A stretch of DNA of 64,000 nt from Diorhabda sublineata (Eukaryota > Arthropoda > Insecta > Coleoptera > Chrysomelidae): NCBI RefSeq assembly GCF_026230105.1, contig NC_079484.1, positions 3,053,805-3,117,804 of the forward strand. The letters are read 5' to 3'. The translations under genes and the position numbers were made by a program. Shown piece by piece: positions 44,430 through 57,777 of this stretch (within the stretch, counting starts at the first letter, position 1; each line of letters begins with the position of its first letter). Under the pieces are notes generated by a model. It was not told where the DNA came from and made no database searches. It saw only the letters and a list, made by a program, of their open reading frames with translations.

Positions 44430-44990
44430 GGCAAGTTAAAAGTAATTTAGAAAAGGCAAAGGACCAATACGAGTTTTTCTTGCTTTATAAGGGCCGAATA
44501 ACCGAGACAAGAACGGATAGCCAGTAACTGCCGACATCATTGTTGATAAATCTTTGACCACCGAGTCTGGGAACAGATCAAACTTCAATTGAATAATTTG
44601 GACCATTGCCATTGCTCAAACGTTGCAATAAGTTGATAATTTGTTCTTTTTCTAGATAGTAAATGAAAATTTATCCCACGTGGATCCTTAAAAACCGACG
44701 CCTGCGGACGGAACGGTCTTTGCCTTCTGTGGAGCCGATTCTTCCTTTTCAGTCCATTGTTTTGATTGTTCTTTCATTTCGGGTATGAAATGGTAGACCC
44801 ACGTTTAATCCATGGCTATGAAACACTCGATGGAAACATCTTCACAACGCTGTTTTGTTCCATCGTGAGCAAACGCCGTACCAATCTTGCCTACAGCTTT
44901 CTCGTGATCAAACTTTCAGTTAACAAGCACTATCGATGGCTCCCAAGCAAATCTAAGCAACGTGGTGTCTTCAAACTTGAAACATATGCT
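44430..44990 (-). mobile_element. Mariner transposase remnant, minus strand
   Basis: The minus strand reads KLNFDHEKAVGKIGTAFAHD (frame-shifted N part), then WVYHFIPEMKEQSKQWTEKE and ESAPQKAKTVPSAG, the mariner first-aspartate region. Later it gives MAMVQIIQLKFDLFPDS. The second catalytic block is deleted. Several frameshifts. Confidence 0.8.
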
Positions 44991-45727
44991 GTTTAGATTG
45001 TGTACTGACTTGAAATATGATGAGGAACTGTATAAATAACAAAGGATTGTAGGAATCTAAACGTACGGACTTTTAGGCACATGGTGTAAAGTGCAGTGAT
45101 CTGGGAGGTGATTTCTTTCAAAATAATTAAAATCATCGTAGTTTTCTTGTAGATAAAAGCAAATAGTCGTCGTATTAATTTGCATTTAGTTGTAGCGCGA
45201 GTCGCTTTGTTCAAATTATATCTTCCAAGTATTTACACTTAAATCGAGAGCTGGTGAATTAATGAATTCCAATTTGAAGTTGTTTGTGTGTACACATAGG
45301 ATATGCTATTAGCATGCACGCATCTTTTCCGTCTTGAAAAGAACAATAGCACGCGATCCACCGGTTGAGTTGAATTGTGTGATAAATGACCTTAAACTAA
45401 CCGTGTCTCAACTTGGGAGTCGTATGTGTGAAAACCATTTATTAGTTTCCATATTTATAAACTAAATACTTCTGAAACAATACTGTTCATAGATACTCGT
45501 ACTAATTATGGTTTTTTTTGCCTTGAAAATGATTTTTAACTATTCAAAAGGTCGAAAATATAGAAATCAGCATGAATTAATTTTTTTTAATCTATTCATA
45601 TATACGTTTTACTTTTAACTGACCTCTTATATACAGTGTGATACACTATAAAATAGATTTTCAATAGGAATGAGAAGGTGGTGTTGTTATACAGTCAAGA
45701 AAGTTGATTGGATAAAAATCCCGCTTA

Positions 45728-46542
45728 CGAGGTGATACCCAAAAGTAACCGGAATAGCATTGCCATGGGTGGAGCTTTTGTAGTACTGATTTCTGCCGCT
45801 AGAGCAACTCGTAGCCAGTTCAGTGCTACGTTGACCGTTTTTGCTAGTGCTGTTTAACTGCTGCTTCTTTTTTATGATGGCAAATTCAAGTCAACAACGT
45901 GCCGCTGTGAAATTTTGTTTTCTACTCGGTAAAAACGCTGCTGAAACTGTTTTAATGTTGAAAACTGCTTACAAAGATGATGCTATATGGGGAAAACTCA
46001 AGTGTATGAGTGGTTTTCTCGATTTAAAAATGGCGACATGTCGATTGATGACAAACCTCGCTCTGAACGTCCACCAACTGCCCGAATCTATGAAGAATTC
46101 CGTCGACAGACAATTGATCGACTGTCTGAAATCAGTGGAATATCTTGGAGCTCGGTTCAGCAAACAGGTGATTGGTTTTTCCACCATGACAACGCACCTG
46201 CACACTGAGTCATCACTGTTAGCCAGTTTTTGGTTAAAAATAACGCCGCCCCACGCACCTTACTCGCTGGTGACCTGGCTCCGTGCGACTTTTTCTTGTT
46301 TCCACGCATGAAAAAAGGGATGAAAGGACGGCGATTTGAAAACATTGTAGACATCAAGGAAATATCGAGACAGGAGCTTGCAGCCATATCCAAAGATGAG
46401 TTCAAACAATGTTTCGAACAGTGGAAGCACCGCTGAGACAAATGTATTACTTGTAATGCAGAGTATCTTGAAGGGGATAAAGTTTCTTTGTAAATATATA
46501 GCATTTAAAAAATAATTCCGGTTATTTTTGGGTACCCCCACG
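45728..46542 (+). mobile_element. Mariner deletion derivative, 815 bp, with terminal inverted repeats
   Basis: The left end CGAGGTGATACCCAAAAGTA and the complement of the right end CGTGGGGGTACCCAAAAATA are ~28-bp imperfect inverted repeats, flanked by TA at 45726-45727 and 46543-46544. The remaining coding parts are an N-terminal helix-turn-helix region from the ATG at 45877 (MANSSQQRAAVKFCFLLGKN), then one frame over GKTQVYEWFSRFKNGDMSID. After an internal deletion comes TGDWFFHHDNAPAH, and then DLAPCDFFLFPRMKKGMKGR to FEQWKHR. The first catalytic block is missing. Confidence 0.9.
45877..46435 (+). pseudogene. Broken mariner transposase gene within the 815-bp element
   Basis: Three frames are needed to read N-terminal, middle and C-terminal segments, and a TGA follows NAPAH near 46206. 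The middle of the protein, containing the first catalytic aspartate, is deleted. It is non-functional but is the least decayed mariner remnant in the window. Confidence 0.8.
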
Positions 46543-47214
46543 TATACACGAACTTCATTGGGTATTTAGAGTTTGTTTTCAATACGTAAATATTAAATTC
46601 TGTTAACTATCGACATTTATCTATGATTTATCGAAGTATGGTGGTTAATATCTCACATTGTAAGATACCAGACCGATGGTAAACTTTTACTTATACTCAG
46701 GTTTCGAAATAAAGAGTTTAACAAGAATCGGATCACTTAAGGGGGATAAATCCGGTGCTAACAACAAAAAAACTCTTTAAAAAAGTTATCACCAACATAA
46801 TTAATTCGAGTACAACACTAGAGGACAATCAAACGTAGATAATACTACAGCGTAAAAAGGAAGAATTTGACTTTTCGTTAATTTAGTAACAAATCTTTCT
46901 TCGGACCAGATAATAAGATATTAATGTTAGTGAGGTGGTTGCATTATGTACATAGTATTTTGACAAAAGTTTCCGAAGCTACTGTCTATAAATTAAGTGA
47001 AAAAAAGGTATGAAATCATTGATATTCATACTTTCTCTCAATAATCTATCAAAAATCTCTCAAAAATATCAAGACCTGAGATATTTAATTTCAATTTGTT
47101 GTAAAATATACGAGGGCGACGATATATATTTTGATATGAAATAAAACTACAAATCTTGTCAGTTTTAATGATTTTATTTATGTTAATCTACATCATTTAC
47201 ATCAGTTGAAAATA

Positions 47215-47580
47215 TAAAGTCTAATTTGGAAACAAAGTCCTTATCTACAAGTCTGTCATCCAGCCTATATGGAATAGAGCTGTGGGGTTGCGCTTCCGAA
47301 TCTGAAATAAACATTATTCAGAGATCCCAATCGAAAATACTCCGTCGAGTACTAGTTGCTCTATGCTGTTTATCAAATCACACCATTCCCATGGATCTGG
47401 GAGTACCCACTTTACAAGAAATGATCATAAAACACCACAAAACTATAAAAAACCACACAAATCCACTACTAGTGGAATTATTGAGACCAAGAAATGCAAA
47501 AAGACTGAAAAAACACCTAGTATGAGGTATTAGAGGTTACATTAGTGAAATAAACCTCATGAAGACATTATAGATGTTAG
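47215..47580 (+). mobile_element. Jockey-type non-LTR retrotransposon, ORF2 C-terminal fragment
   Basis: An open frame from 47226 reads SSSLYGIELWGCASESEINI, then IQRSQSKILRRVLVALCCLS, NHTIPMDLGVPTLQEMIIKH and onward to RNAKRLKKHLV and a stop at 47525. YGIxLWGCAS and IQRxQSKxLR followed by NxxIHxDLxxPTV are hallmarks of jockey-clade reverse-transcriptase C-termini. No poly-A tail or target duplication was identified. Confidence 0.82.
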
Positions 47581-49603
47581 ATTATCTAGTACCAGCGAGA
47601 AAATTAACTCAATAATTGTTAATAAAATTTTGTCACAACTAAAAAGTCTACATCAATGTACTGTAACCGAAACCTGCACAAATTGAATAAATCTGTTGTT
47701 TAGCTTCATCTATCTCTTCTGCCGGGCGACGTAGGGCACGTAAATTAATAATCACACGTGGCTAAATCAGGCGAATTTGTTGGATGTTGAATGACTATCA
47801 ATTGCACCAGAAAATCCAACTGCTACTAAAAGATGATGGTATTTTTAATATCTTTAGTTTCGTAACTTCGTATTAGGGCATTCCATGCCATATTTATCAA
47901 TTCCTTTCAGAATTTTATATCTTTTTAAGTAACTTAACAAACAACAACATCAAATTCACGTAAATTTTCAATTTTATTTTTCAAATGTTACGTAATTTTT
48001 ATTTGGTTGGTTCTGCTTTTGATTTTCTCAAAATCTACAAGAAATAACAAAACAATAATTTTGTTTGACGCATATTTGGCACTTGTTAACTTCGTTACTT
48101 GCCAGCTCGTTTGTTATTTCACATGCAGGTATTAAATTTAAATACGCTAATTACAAGTAATTATTACGAATTGTAAATCTTGCAGGAGATCCTCAATAAC
48201 CACATAAATTTATTTCCAATATGTTAAATTTTATAAGCTCAGATTGTCTTACCAGATGAAGCTTCTTACTTTCTTAGCTTCAATCTTTTTTTATCAAATA
48301 CTTCCTGTCATTCTGACAGAAATCGTATTTCGAATTTCGAGAAGTTCGCGCTCAATCTTCTTCATATACCTCTAGTCTATGAAGGATTCCAGGAGGACTT
48401 TTTGTGTCGTGAAGGATTAACTCTGACCTCCTAAAGATGCGATGAAAAGTAGATTTATCTAAACAACCCTAACATGGAAAATAAATGGTTAGAAAGCGTT
48501 TATTTACCAGAGATGCTTTCGAGCGGAAAGTCTGATGGAATTATGATTTAGTGTACATCGAAAACATTCCGTGTGATCGAGCTATCAATACCGAGGTTTA
48601 TGGTCGAAATATTATGATATGAGGTTTTACCGGAGGCAGCTCCAAACGGGAACTAGTCCAACAGCGACTATCGATGAAAACAACAAATAAAGAAAAATCC
48701 AAATATCGGGGTAGGGGGTTCATTGATAATAAAACAACATAAAGAGCCCTAATAGAACAACAGAGCTATAATAAAACAGGGAAAAAAGCACGAATGGGGA
48801 ATGTAAAGAAGAAATTGAAAAGAGAAAACAAGCCAAACAGGAACAGATAAATAAAATAGAACCTTTTTAATCATTCACGCCTCACATTGACACATTGTAT
48901 AATCATAAAAATGAATGTTTATAGATAAAATGTTTACTAATAGCAGAACCATTTGGTTTCGTTGCAAATTAGGGCGAAGGAAGCAAAATAAGCGAGGTTG
49001 TTTGAGTTTACAGCTTCTCTGAAAACTTCGCAAACACGATTGTCGACTCAAAGTTCACAACGTAATCGATATGTTGGCATACAAACTCCTACGCGAATCA
49101 GTTAACAGGTGATATTACTACTATTACTCATAGGTCAATGTATCGATGTTCTAAGATCTAAAAGTTTTCTATAATTTAAATAGACGAAGGTTACAAGATG
49201 TCTCAAGGACATAGTATCAATCGATAAGCGACTAGACCAACTACGAGAATAAAATCCCATCGAGATTTATAAATAAGAATCGTAATACATATTTTTTAAT
49301 TAATATTTGATTTAATATTAAAAAAATATCGCCTCTGCTTAAAATTTTATCTCTAAATTGCTTATTACCAAGTGAACAAATTGGTAATCAGATAAACTCT
49401 TCGAGTTATTACAAATTTCAAATTGAAATTGTAGCAAATTGAAAAAAATCTCAAGGGGAACTGAATATAAATACGCCAACAGCTTTTTTAACTTATAAGA
49501 TTACGAAACTGGGGTAGGAAGTTACTTCAAAAGTGATTAAATTAATCAATTTAACGATCTTCGTAATAAACTACTAGATTCGATGATTAACAGTTGTGGC
49601 ATT

Positions 49604-52600
49604 AAAGCAAAGAAGATCGAGAAGATATGAAGTTTGGAGTGCAGAAAGTAAGTTAGAATTAATAAGAAAACATATGACTTATTATGGAATTGAATATATA
49701 CCCTTCACAGATATCTAACCAAGGGTATATTCCATTCGAAACACTGCTGGAAGTCATCTTCTGAAAGCTACTTCATAACTCGAACTTTTTGATACAGATT
49801 TCGTCTTGGAAAATAGATAGAAATCGCAAACCACAAGTTCTGGTGAATATAGAGTCTGAGATGTTGAATTTGGTCAAGCGTATTGACTTGTTGAAGTTGA
49901 TAACTCATAATATGTCTTCTAGGTCATGTTGAAAATGTTGAAGGTACACCTTGAAGGCTACAGCAATGAATCTATGCTTAAAGCAAAGAAGATTGAGAAG
50001 ATATGAAGTTTGGAGTGTAGAATTAATAAGAAAACATATGACTTATTATCGAATTGAATATATACCCTTCACACATATCTAACCAAGGGTATATTCCATT
50101 CGAAACACTGCTGGAAGTCATCGTCTGAAAGCTACTTCATAACTCGAACTTTTTGATACAGATTTCGTCTTGGAAAATAGATAGAAATCGCAAGCCACAA
50201 GTTCTGGTGAATATAGAGTCTGAGATGTTGAATTTGGTGAAACGTATTGTCTTGTTGAAGTTGATAACTCATAATATGTCTTCTAGGTCATGTCAAGCTA
50301 CACCTTGAAGGCTACAGCAATGAATCTATGCTTAAAACAAAGAAGATTGAGAAGATATGAAGTTTGGAGAGTAGAATTAATAAGAAAACATATGACTTAT
50401 TATCGAATTGAATATATACCCTTCACACATATCTAACCAAGGGTATATTCCATTCGAAACACTGCTGGAAGCCATCGTCTGAAAGCTACTTCATAACTCG
50501 AACTTTTTGATACAGATTTCGTCTTGGAAAATAGATAGAAATCGCAAACCACAAGTTCTGGTGAATATAGAGTCTGAGATGTTGAATTTGGTGAAACGTA
50601 TTGTCTTGTTGAAGTTGATAACTCATAATATGTCTTCTAGGTCATGTCAAGCTACACCTTGAAGGCTACAGCAATGAATCTATGCTCAAAGCAAAGAAGA
50701 TTGAGAAGATATGAAGTTTGGAGTGTAGAATTAATAAGAAAACATATGACTTATTATCGAATTGAATATATACCCTTCACACATATCTAACCAAGGGTTT
50801 ATTCCATTCGAAACACTGCTGGAAGTCATCTTCTGAAAGCTACTTCATAACTCGAACTTTTTGATACAGATTTCGTCTTGGAAAATAGATAGAAATCGCA
50901 AGCCACAAGTTCTGGTGAATATAGAGTCTGAGATGTTGAATTTGGTGAAACGTATTGTCTTGTTGAAGTTGATAACTCATAATATGTCTTCTAGGTCATG
51001 TCAAGCTACACCTTGAAGGCTACAGCAATGAATCTATGCTCAAAGCAAAGAAGATTGAGAAGATATGAAGTTTGGAGTGTAGAATTAATAAGAAAACATA
51101 TGACTTATTATCGAATTGAATATATACCCTTCACACATATCTAACCAAGGGTATATTCCATTCGAAACACTGCTGGAAGTCATCTTCTGAAAGCTACTTC
51201 ATAACTCGAACTTTTTGATACAGATTTCGTCTTGGAAAATAGATAGAAATCGCAAGCCACAAGTTCTGGTGAATATAGAGTCTGAGATGTTGAATTTGGT
51301 GAAACGTATTGTCTTGTTGAAGTTGATAACTCATAATATGTCTTCTAGGTCATGTCAAGCTACACCTTGAAGGCTACAGCAATGAATCTATGCTTAAAAC
51401 AAAGAAGATTGAGAAGATATGAAGTTTGGAGAGTAGAATTAATAAGAAAACATATGACTTATTATCGAATTGAATATATACCCTTCACACATATCTAACC
51501 AAGGGTATATTCCATTCGAAACACTGCTGGAAGCCATCGTCTGAAAGCTACTTCATAACTCGAACTTTTTGATACAGATTTCGTCTTGGAAAATAGATAG
51601 AAATCGCAAACCACAAGTTCTGGTGAATATAGAGTCTGGGATGTTGAATTTGGTGAAACGTATTGTCTTGTTGAAGTTGATAACTCATAATATGTCTTCT
51701 AGGTCATGTCAAGCTACACCTTGAAGGCTACAGCAATGAATCTATGCTTAAAGCAAAGAAGATTGAGAAGATATGAAGTTTGGAGAGTAGAATTAATAAG
51801 AAAACATATGACTTATTATCGAATTGAATATATACCCTTCACACATATCTAACCAAGGGTATATTCCATTCGAAACACTGCTGGAAGCCATCGTCTGAAA
51901 GCTACTTCATAACTCGAACTTTTTGATACAGATTTCGTCTTGGAAAATAGATAGAAATCGCAAACCACAAGTTCTGGTGAATATAGAGTCTGGGATGTTG
52001 AATTTGGTGAAACGTATTGTCTTGTTGAAGTTGATAACTCATAATATGTCTTCTAGGTCATGTCAAGCTACACCTTGAAGGCTACAGCAATGAATCTATG
52101 CTTAAAGCAAAGAAGATTGAGAAGATATGAAGTTTGGAGAGTAGAATTAATAAGAAAACATATGACTTATTATCGAATTGAATATATACCCTTCACACAT
52201 ATCTAACCAAGGGTATATTCCATTCGAAACACTGCTGGAAGTCATCTTCTGAAAGCTACTTCATAACTCGAACTTTTTGATACAGATTTCGTCTTGGAAA
52301 ATAGATAGAAATCGCAAGCCACAAGATCTGGTGAATATAGAGTCTGAGATGTTGAATTTGGTGAAACGTATTGTCTTGTTGAAGTTGATAACTCATAATA
52401 TGTCTTCTAGGTCATGTCAAGCTACACCTTGAAGGCTACAGCAATGAATCTATGCTTAAAGCAAAGAAGATTGAGAAGATATGAAGTTTGGAGTGTAGAA
52501 TTAATAAGAATTAATATGACTTATTATCGAATTGAATATATACCCTTCACACATATCTAACCAAGGGTATATTCCATTCGAAACACTGCTGGAAGTCATC

Positions 52601-52870
52601 TTCTGAAAGCTACTTCATAACTCGAACTTTTTGATACAGATTTCGTCTTGGAAAATAGATAGAAATCGCAAGCCACAAGATCTGGTGAATATAGAGTCTG
52701 AGATGTTGAATTTGGTGAAACGTATTGTCTTGTTGAAGTTGATAACTCATAATATGTCTTCTAGGTCATGTCAAGCTACACCTTGAAGGCTACAGCAATG
52801 AATCTATGCTTAAAACAAAGAAGATTAAGAAAATACGAAGTTTGGAGTAGAGAAAATAGGTTGGAACAAA
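49604..52870 (+). repeat. 354-bp tandem array, about nine copies, partly mariner-derived
   Basis: GCTACAGCAATGAATCTATG occurs at 49957, 50311, 50665, 51019, 51373, 51727, 52081, 52435 and 52789, each step exactly 354 bp. Copies differ by occasional single bases. On the minus strand each unit reads YSPELVACDFYLFSKTKS-like sequence, the mariner third-aspartate block. The first unit carries two short extra segments (GAAAATGTTG and AAGTAAGTT types) typical of the 376-bp array at 55255. Confidence 0.95.
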
Positions 52871-53479
52871 TAAGGAAAATTGTGGAACATAGATAAAAAT
52901 ATTGAGTGAAATTAGAATTTCCTTTAGATAAACCCCATGTCTAACTACCCTTTATAGTTATAAAAATTAACCGAATAAAAACAACAAATTAACCTAATTA
53001 CTAAAAACGATGAAATATTGCGAAAGAAAAACGTGTTTTTCGTAGTGTTATACTTAAAAATTGATCCACGAAGGTAAAGTGGAAAATTTTTCGAAAAAGA
53101 CGTAATATCGGTAGCAACTATCGACTTTTGTATAAAGCCTTTCATTGCGTCAACGTGACCTTATTTACATAGTTCCAATTTACCGACAACCCCGTTTTGT
53201 ATTCCACTAATTCCCCGTCAGCTATAACAGTTATCGTTGAACCCTCTACCTTCCACTTAAGGGCTTAATTAACTAGAATAATAAATTCATTACCTGATAA
53301 GGTCCACAACGGGATCGTATTCAAATTTCTGTCAATTTGTTCTATATATAATAAAATAAATATCTATTTTACAAATAAAAACACTTTCTACGATAATAGT
53401 CCCAGAAAAGTCCCTGACCCAACAAAGAAAACACAAAAATTTCGGAAAAAAATAAATTTACTTCCCAACTTAATCTCCT

Positions 53480-54160
53480 TTCAGATCCACACACTTCGAC
53501 ATCGCCTCTTCATTGTTGGAATATCTTTGAAAATAATCCGAAGGGGCTAAATCTGTCTAATAGAGTGCTTGGGGTAACAATTTAAACTTTTATTAATCAA
53601 TTTCGGCAATTGCAATGACGAATTTGTGAGCTGGTGCATTGTATTGATGAAACAACATTTTCTTTTAGCTAATCGCCGTTGATAGTTTTTTCCTTTTTCA
53701 AACTAGTCAAAGAAAAATATCCATAAAACCGATGCCATGCTCTACAATTAAGTTACCACCATTTTATCATTGACCATTAACTAAATATTTAGCGAAAACC
53801 ATATTGAAAAAAGTTTGGAGGGCTATAATTAAAAACTTACGCGTTATACAAAAAAAAGTTTCAAATAAAAAAGATGGCAAATATTATTATCTACAATAAT
53901 GATTTCACTCATTTTTGTCGTACGATGCGCGGTTAGCGAGATATTTAATAAAACGTGTCTTTCAAGATGGCGGCTAAAGTGAAACCACCCCTCATAACGC
54001 CCACTTGGATTTACATTCAGAGGACACCCTACCAGATCTTGGTCTTAATGTCAAACATCTTCGCGAAGTTGTTTTTTTTTATTTGTGAACAAACGCGGCA
54101 CCCATTTTGCGCACAGCTTTCTCATGTTCAAATTTTCAGTTAATACGTGATTTAAAACAC
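53480..54160 (-). mobile_element. Mariner transposase remnant, minus strand
   Basis: The minus strand reads LTENLNMRKLCAKWVPRLFT, then NKKKQLRE, the mariner region before the first aspartate (near 54070-54150). Lower down it reads FSLTSLKKEKTINGD and a broken HQ-NAPAHT/HPPYSPD region near 53560-53660. Frameshifts and deletions throughout. Confidence 0.8.
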
Positions 54161-55254
54161 AATTTATGGTATTGCCATTATCGACATCCGAGGAAAGTAG
54201 ATTAATTCAAACATTACCTTTTTACTTCATTTTGAATAAAATACTTTTTGATATAATCTCGTTGCGAGCAGTTCAAGATTTATGTAATTCAAAATAAAAG
54301 TTATTTCGGTATTAGATAGATTTGGATACTGTCTAATGGACTTTATTAGTCATAAATATTTTGAGTACCACATATTTTTCATATTTATATTATATACAAC
54401 ATTGTAAATTCACGCTGTCACAACTTAAATTTGAAATATTTGTAAATTTATATATTTTGCATCAATAAATTAGAAAATCTGAAAGTAAATTAATCATATG
54501 ACGAATTTATTCCCAATTAAAAAGTCGTATGGTCATGGTAGATTAGTTTTTTGACAAGTTACCAAAATTAGAGACCATAATTACAAGTTTACTGTTAAAA
54601 AATAGACTTCAAAAGATATTCAAGAGTAGAAATATTTTTATTGAAACTGTTGTTATGGTGTAAAGCAATCAATACATAAAGCTACTTGCATCTGATTCAA
54701 CTGGAAGATGATTTCCAATATTTACTAAAACTCTGACATTCTTTGGTACCCTGCCTTGACTTCTGGGCAGTTTTTACAAATATTCTGATCGTCTTTGACT
54801 ACGTAATGACCACAGACTACTGTTTACTCCCATCCCAGCGCAGGGGATACGTTTCGAACCAAGAATTTTGCAAATTTCCTTGAGACTTACAGAAAAAGTT
54901 CGAAATATTTGAATTTTAGCGTCTTTCTTCTCGACGCCAATGAATGAAATTCTTTTCATGAAGACCCGCATTACGCGATCGATTATAAAGTTAGTCGACT
55001 GTCAGACGCGACTTTTATACGTTATTCGACTCCGCTATACCAGACAGCATCGTCAGTACAATTTTTTTTTTCGTTCCGAATCCTTAATGAAGTTATTTAG
55101 TCATTCGTAAGTGTGAAATGCCACTATTAATTTGAAAACACGTCTCGAAAATTTCAAATTGTTTTGAAATACGATGCGTAACTGTTAAATAAAAAAATTA
55201 ACGCCATAAACATTTTATCTTGAATCCTACTTATTATTGAATTAAAAATATATA

Positions 55255-56965
55255 TCTCCAAGGGTATAATCCATTCGAAACACTGCTGGAAGTCATCTTC
55301 TGAAAGCTACTTCATAACTCGAACTTTTTGATACAGATTTCGTCTTGGAAAGTAGATAGAAATCGCAAGCCACAAGATCTGGTCAATATAGAGTCTGAGA
55401 TGTTGAATTTGGTCAAGCGTATTGACTTGTTGAAGTTGATAACTCATAATATGTCTTCTAGGTCATGTTGAAAATGTTGAAGGTACACCTTGAAGGCTAC
55501 AGCAATGAATCTATGCTTAAAGCAAAGAAGATTGAGAAGATATGAAGTTTGGAGTGCAGAAATTAAGTTAGAATTAATAAGAATTAATATGACTTATTAT
55601 CGAATTGAATATATACCCTTCACACATATCTAACCAAGGGTATATTCCATTCGAAACACTGCTGGAAGTCATCTTCTGAAAGCTACTTCATAACTCGAAC
55701 TTTTTAAAATAAATTTCTCCTTGGAAAATAGATAGAAATCGCAAGCCACAAGATCTGGTGAATATAGAGTCTGAGATGTTGAATTTGGTGAAGCGTATTG
55801 ACTTGTTGAAGTTGATAACTCATAATATGTCTTCTAGGTCATGTTGAAAATGTTGAAGCTACACCTTGAAGGCTACAGCAATGAATCTATGCTTAAAGCA
55901 AAGAAGATTGAGAAGATATGAAGTTTGGAGTGCAGAAATTAAGTTAGAATTAATGAGAATTAATATGACTTATTATCGAATTGAATATATACCCTTCACA
56001 CATATCTAACCAAGGGTATATTCCATTCGAAACACTGCTGGAAGTCATCTTCTGAAAGCTACTTCATAACTCGAACTTTTTGATACAGATTTCGTGTTGG
56101 AAAGTAGATAGAAATCGCAAGCCACAAGATCTGGTGAATATAGAGTCTGAGATGTTGAATTTGGTGAAGCGTATTGACTTGTTGAAGTTGATAACTTATA
56201 ATATGTCTTCTAGGTCATGTTGAAAATGTTGAAGCTACACCTTGAAGGCTACAGCAATGAATCTATGCTTAAAGCAAAGAAGATTGAGAAGATATGAAGT
56301 TTGGAGTGCAGAAATTAAGTTAGAATTAATGAGAATTAATATGACTTATTATCGAATTGAATATATACCCTTCACACATATCTAACCAAGGGTATATTCC
56401 ATTCGAAACACTGCTGGAAGTCATCTTCTGAAAGCTACTTCATAACTCGAACTTTTTGATACAGATTTCGTGTTGGAAAGTAGATAGAAATCGCAAGCCA
56501 CAAGATCTGGTGAATATAGAGTCTGAGATGTTGAATTTGGTGAAGCGTATTGACTTGTTGAAGTTGATAACTTATAATATGTCTTCTAGGTCATGTTGAA
56601 AATGTTGAAGCTACACCTTGAAGGCTACAGCAATGAATCTATGCTTAAAGCAAAGAAGATTGAGAAGATATGAAGTTTGGAGTGCAGAAATTAAGTTAGA
56701 ATTAATGAGAATTAATATGACTTATTATCGAATTGAATATATACCCTTCACACATATCTAACCAAGGGTATATTCCATTCGAAACACTGCTGGAAGTCAT
56801 CTTCTGAAAGCTACTTCATAACTCGAACTTTTTAAAATAAATTTCTCCTTGGAAAATAGATAGAAATCGCAAGCCAAAAGATCTGGTGAATATGGAGTGT
56901 GAAATGCTGGATTTGGTGAAACGTATTGTCTTGTTGATGTTGATAACTCATAAAATGTCTTCTCC
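55255..56965 (+). repeat. 376-bp tandem array, about 4.5 copies, related to the 354-bp array
   Basis: GCTACAGCAATGAATCTATG occurs at 55496, 55872, 56248 and 56624, steps of exactly 376 bp. The unit equals the 354-bp unit plus two short segments (12 and about 10 bp). The array ends in a more transposase-like last unit. It is separated from the 354-bp array by 2.4 kb of other sequence including a mariner remnant. Confidence 0.95.
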
Positions 56966-57010
56966 AGAATCCACTGGAACATAGCATTGCATATCTAAGA
57001 CAACTAGCGA
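56797..57010 (-). mobile_element. Mariner-like transposase fragment at the edge of the 376-bp array
   Basis: The minus strand reads SPNPAFHTPYSPDLLACDFY, then LFSKEKFILKSSSYEVAFRR and a stop. The block YSPDLLACDFYLFSK is the mariner third-catalytic-aspartate region. The satellite units carry a more decayed version of the same stretch. Confidence 0.7.
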
Positions 57011-57777
57011 CCTTTGAAGATGGCATTCGTTATTGAAACTTGTTTTAGTAGAATTACCTGCCACAAAAATTGAGAAAACAGCTTTATCTTATCTTTTTTA
57101 AGATAAATTCAGGTATCTGGATATGCGTCAATAAAAGTTTTAGATAACCCCTACATAGTTGATGAGAAGAAACCATATTTTCCTCTAAATACACCTTCGC
57201 ATATATATACAAAGTGCACACGAAAATATAATATGTGAAGATGAAAGAAGTTGGTAGAGATCTAAAAGAAATGCTCTGACAGATGTTTCTATACAAATTG
57301 ATGACCACGACATGTCGAATCGATGGACCATCCACCATAAAATCCTGATTTGGCACTTGTTTTTGTAATTATTCAACATTAGAAGAAAGTAACGGTTTTA
57401 AAACTAAATCGAACGCATATATTTCAATGTTAGACCTAAAATATAAATATATCAACCCTCGTTTGATACGACCGGTTTTAATAACCTATAAACCTTTTGT
57501 GTTTCCTTATTTTTATATACATTATCGACAAACTGAACTTCCTATAAATGACCGTGCGTCGAAAAATAAAAGATTTCTCCATTAAATTTATGGACGCTTT
57601 ACTCAAAATGACAAAAAGGTGAATAATCGCTCATAAAATCCAATATAAAACTTTTTATTTAGAAAGCTGCATTGCTGTTAAGACGCGATAAGTATATTAA
57701 GACAATGTTTGGCATTCGACAAAAAGCTTTATGAATAGTTTCCAACGCGAACGAGAGAATCAGCGCGAGCGCGAACG

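Noticed and set aside
48480..48700. Possible Tc1-like fragment
   Set aside because: A stretch near NTEVYGRNIMI and GFTGG looks faintly like a DDE transposase but has too few aligned residues to call.
53281..53345. Upstream calcineurin exon next to the acceptor-like region near 53.3 kb
   Set aside because: The donor-like ACCT on the plus strand is followed by a minus-strand translation (EQIDRNLNTIPLWTL) that does not match the calcineurin N-terminal region.
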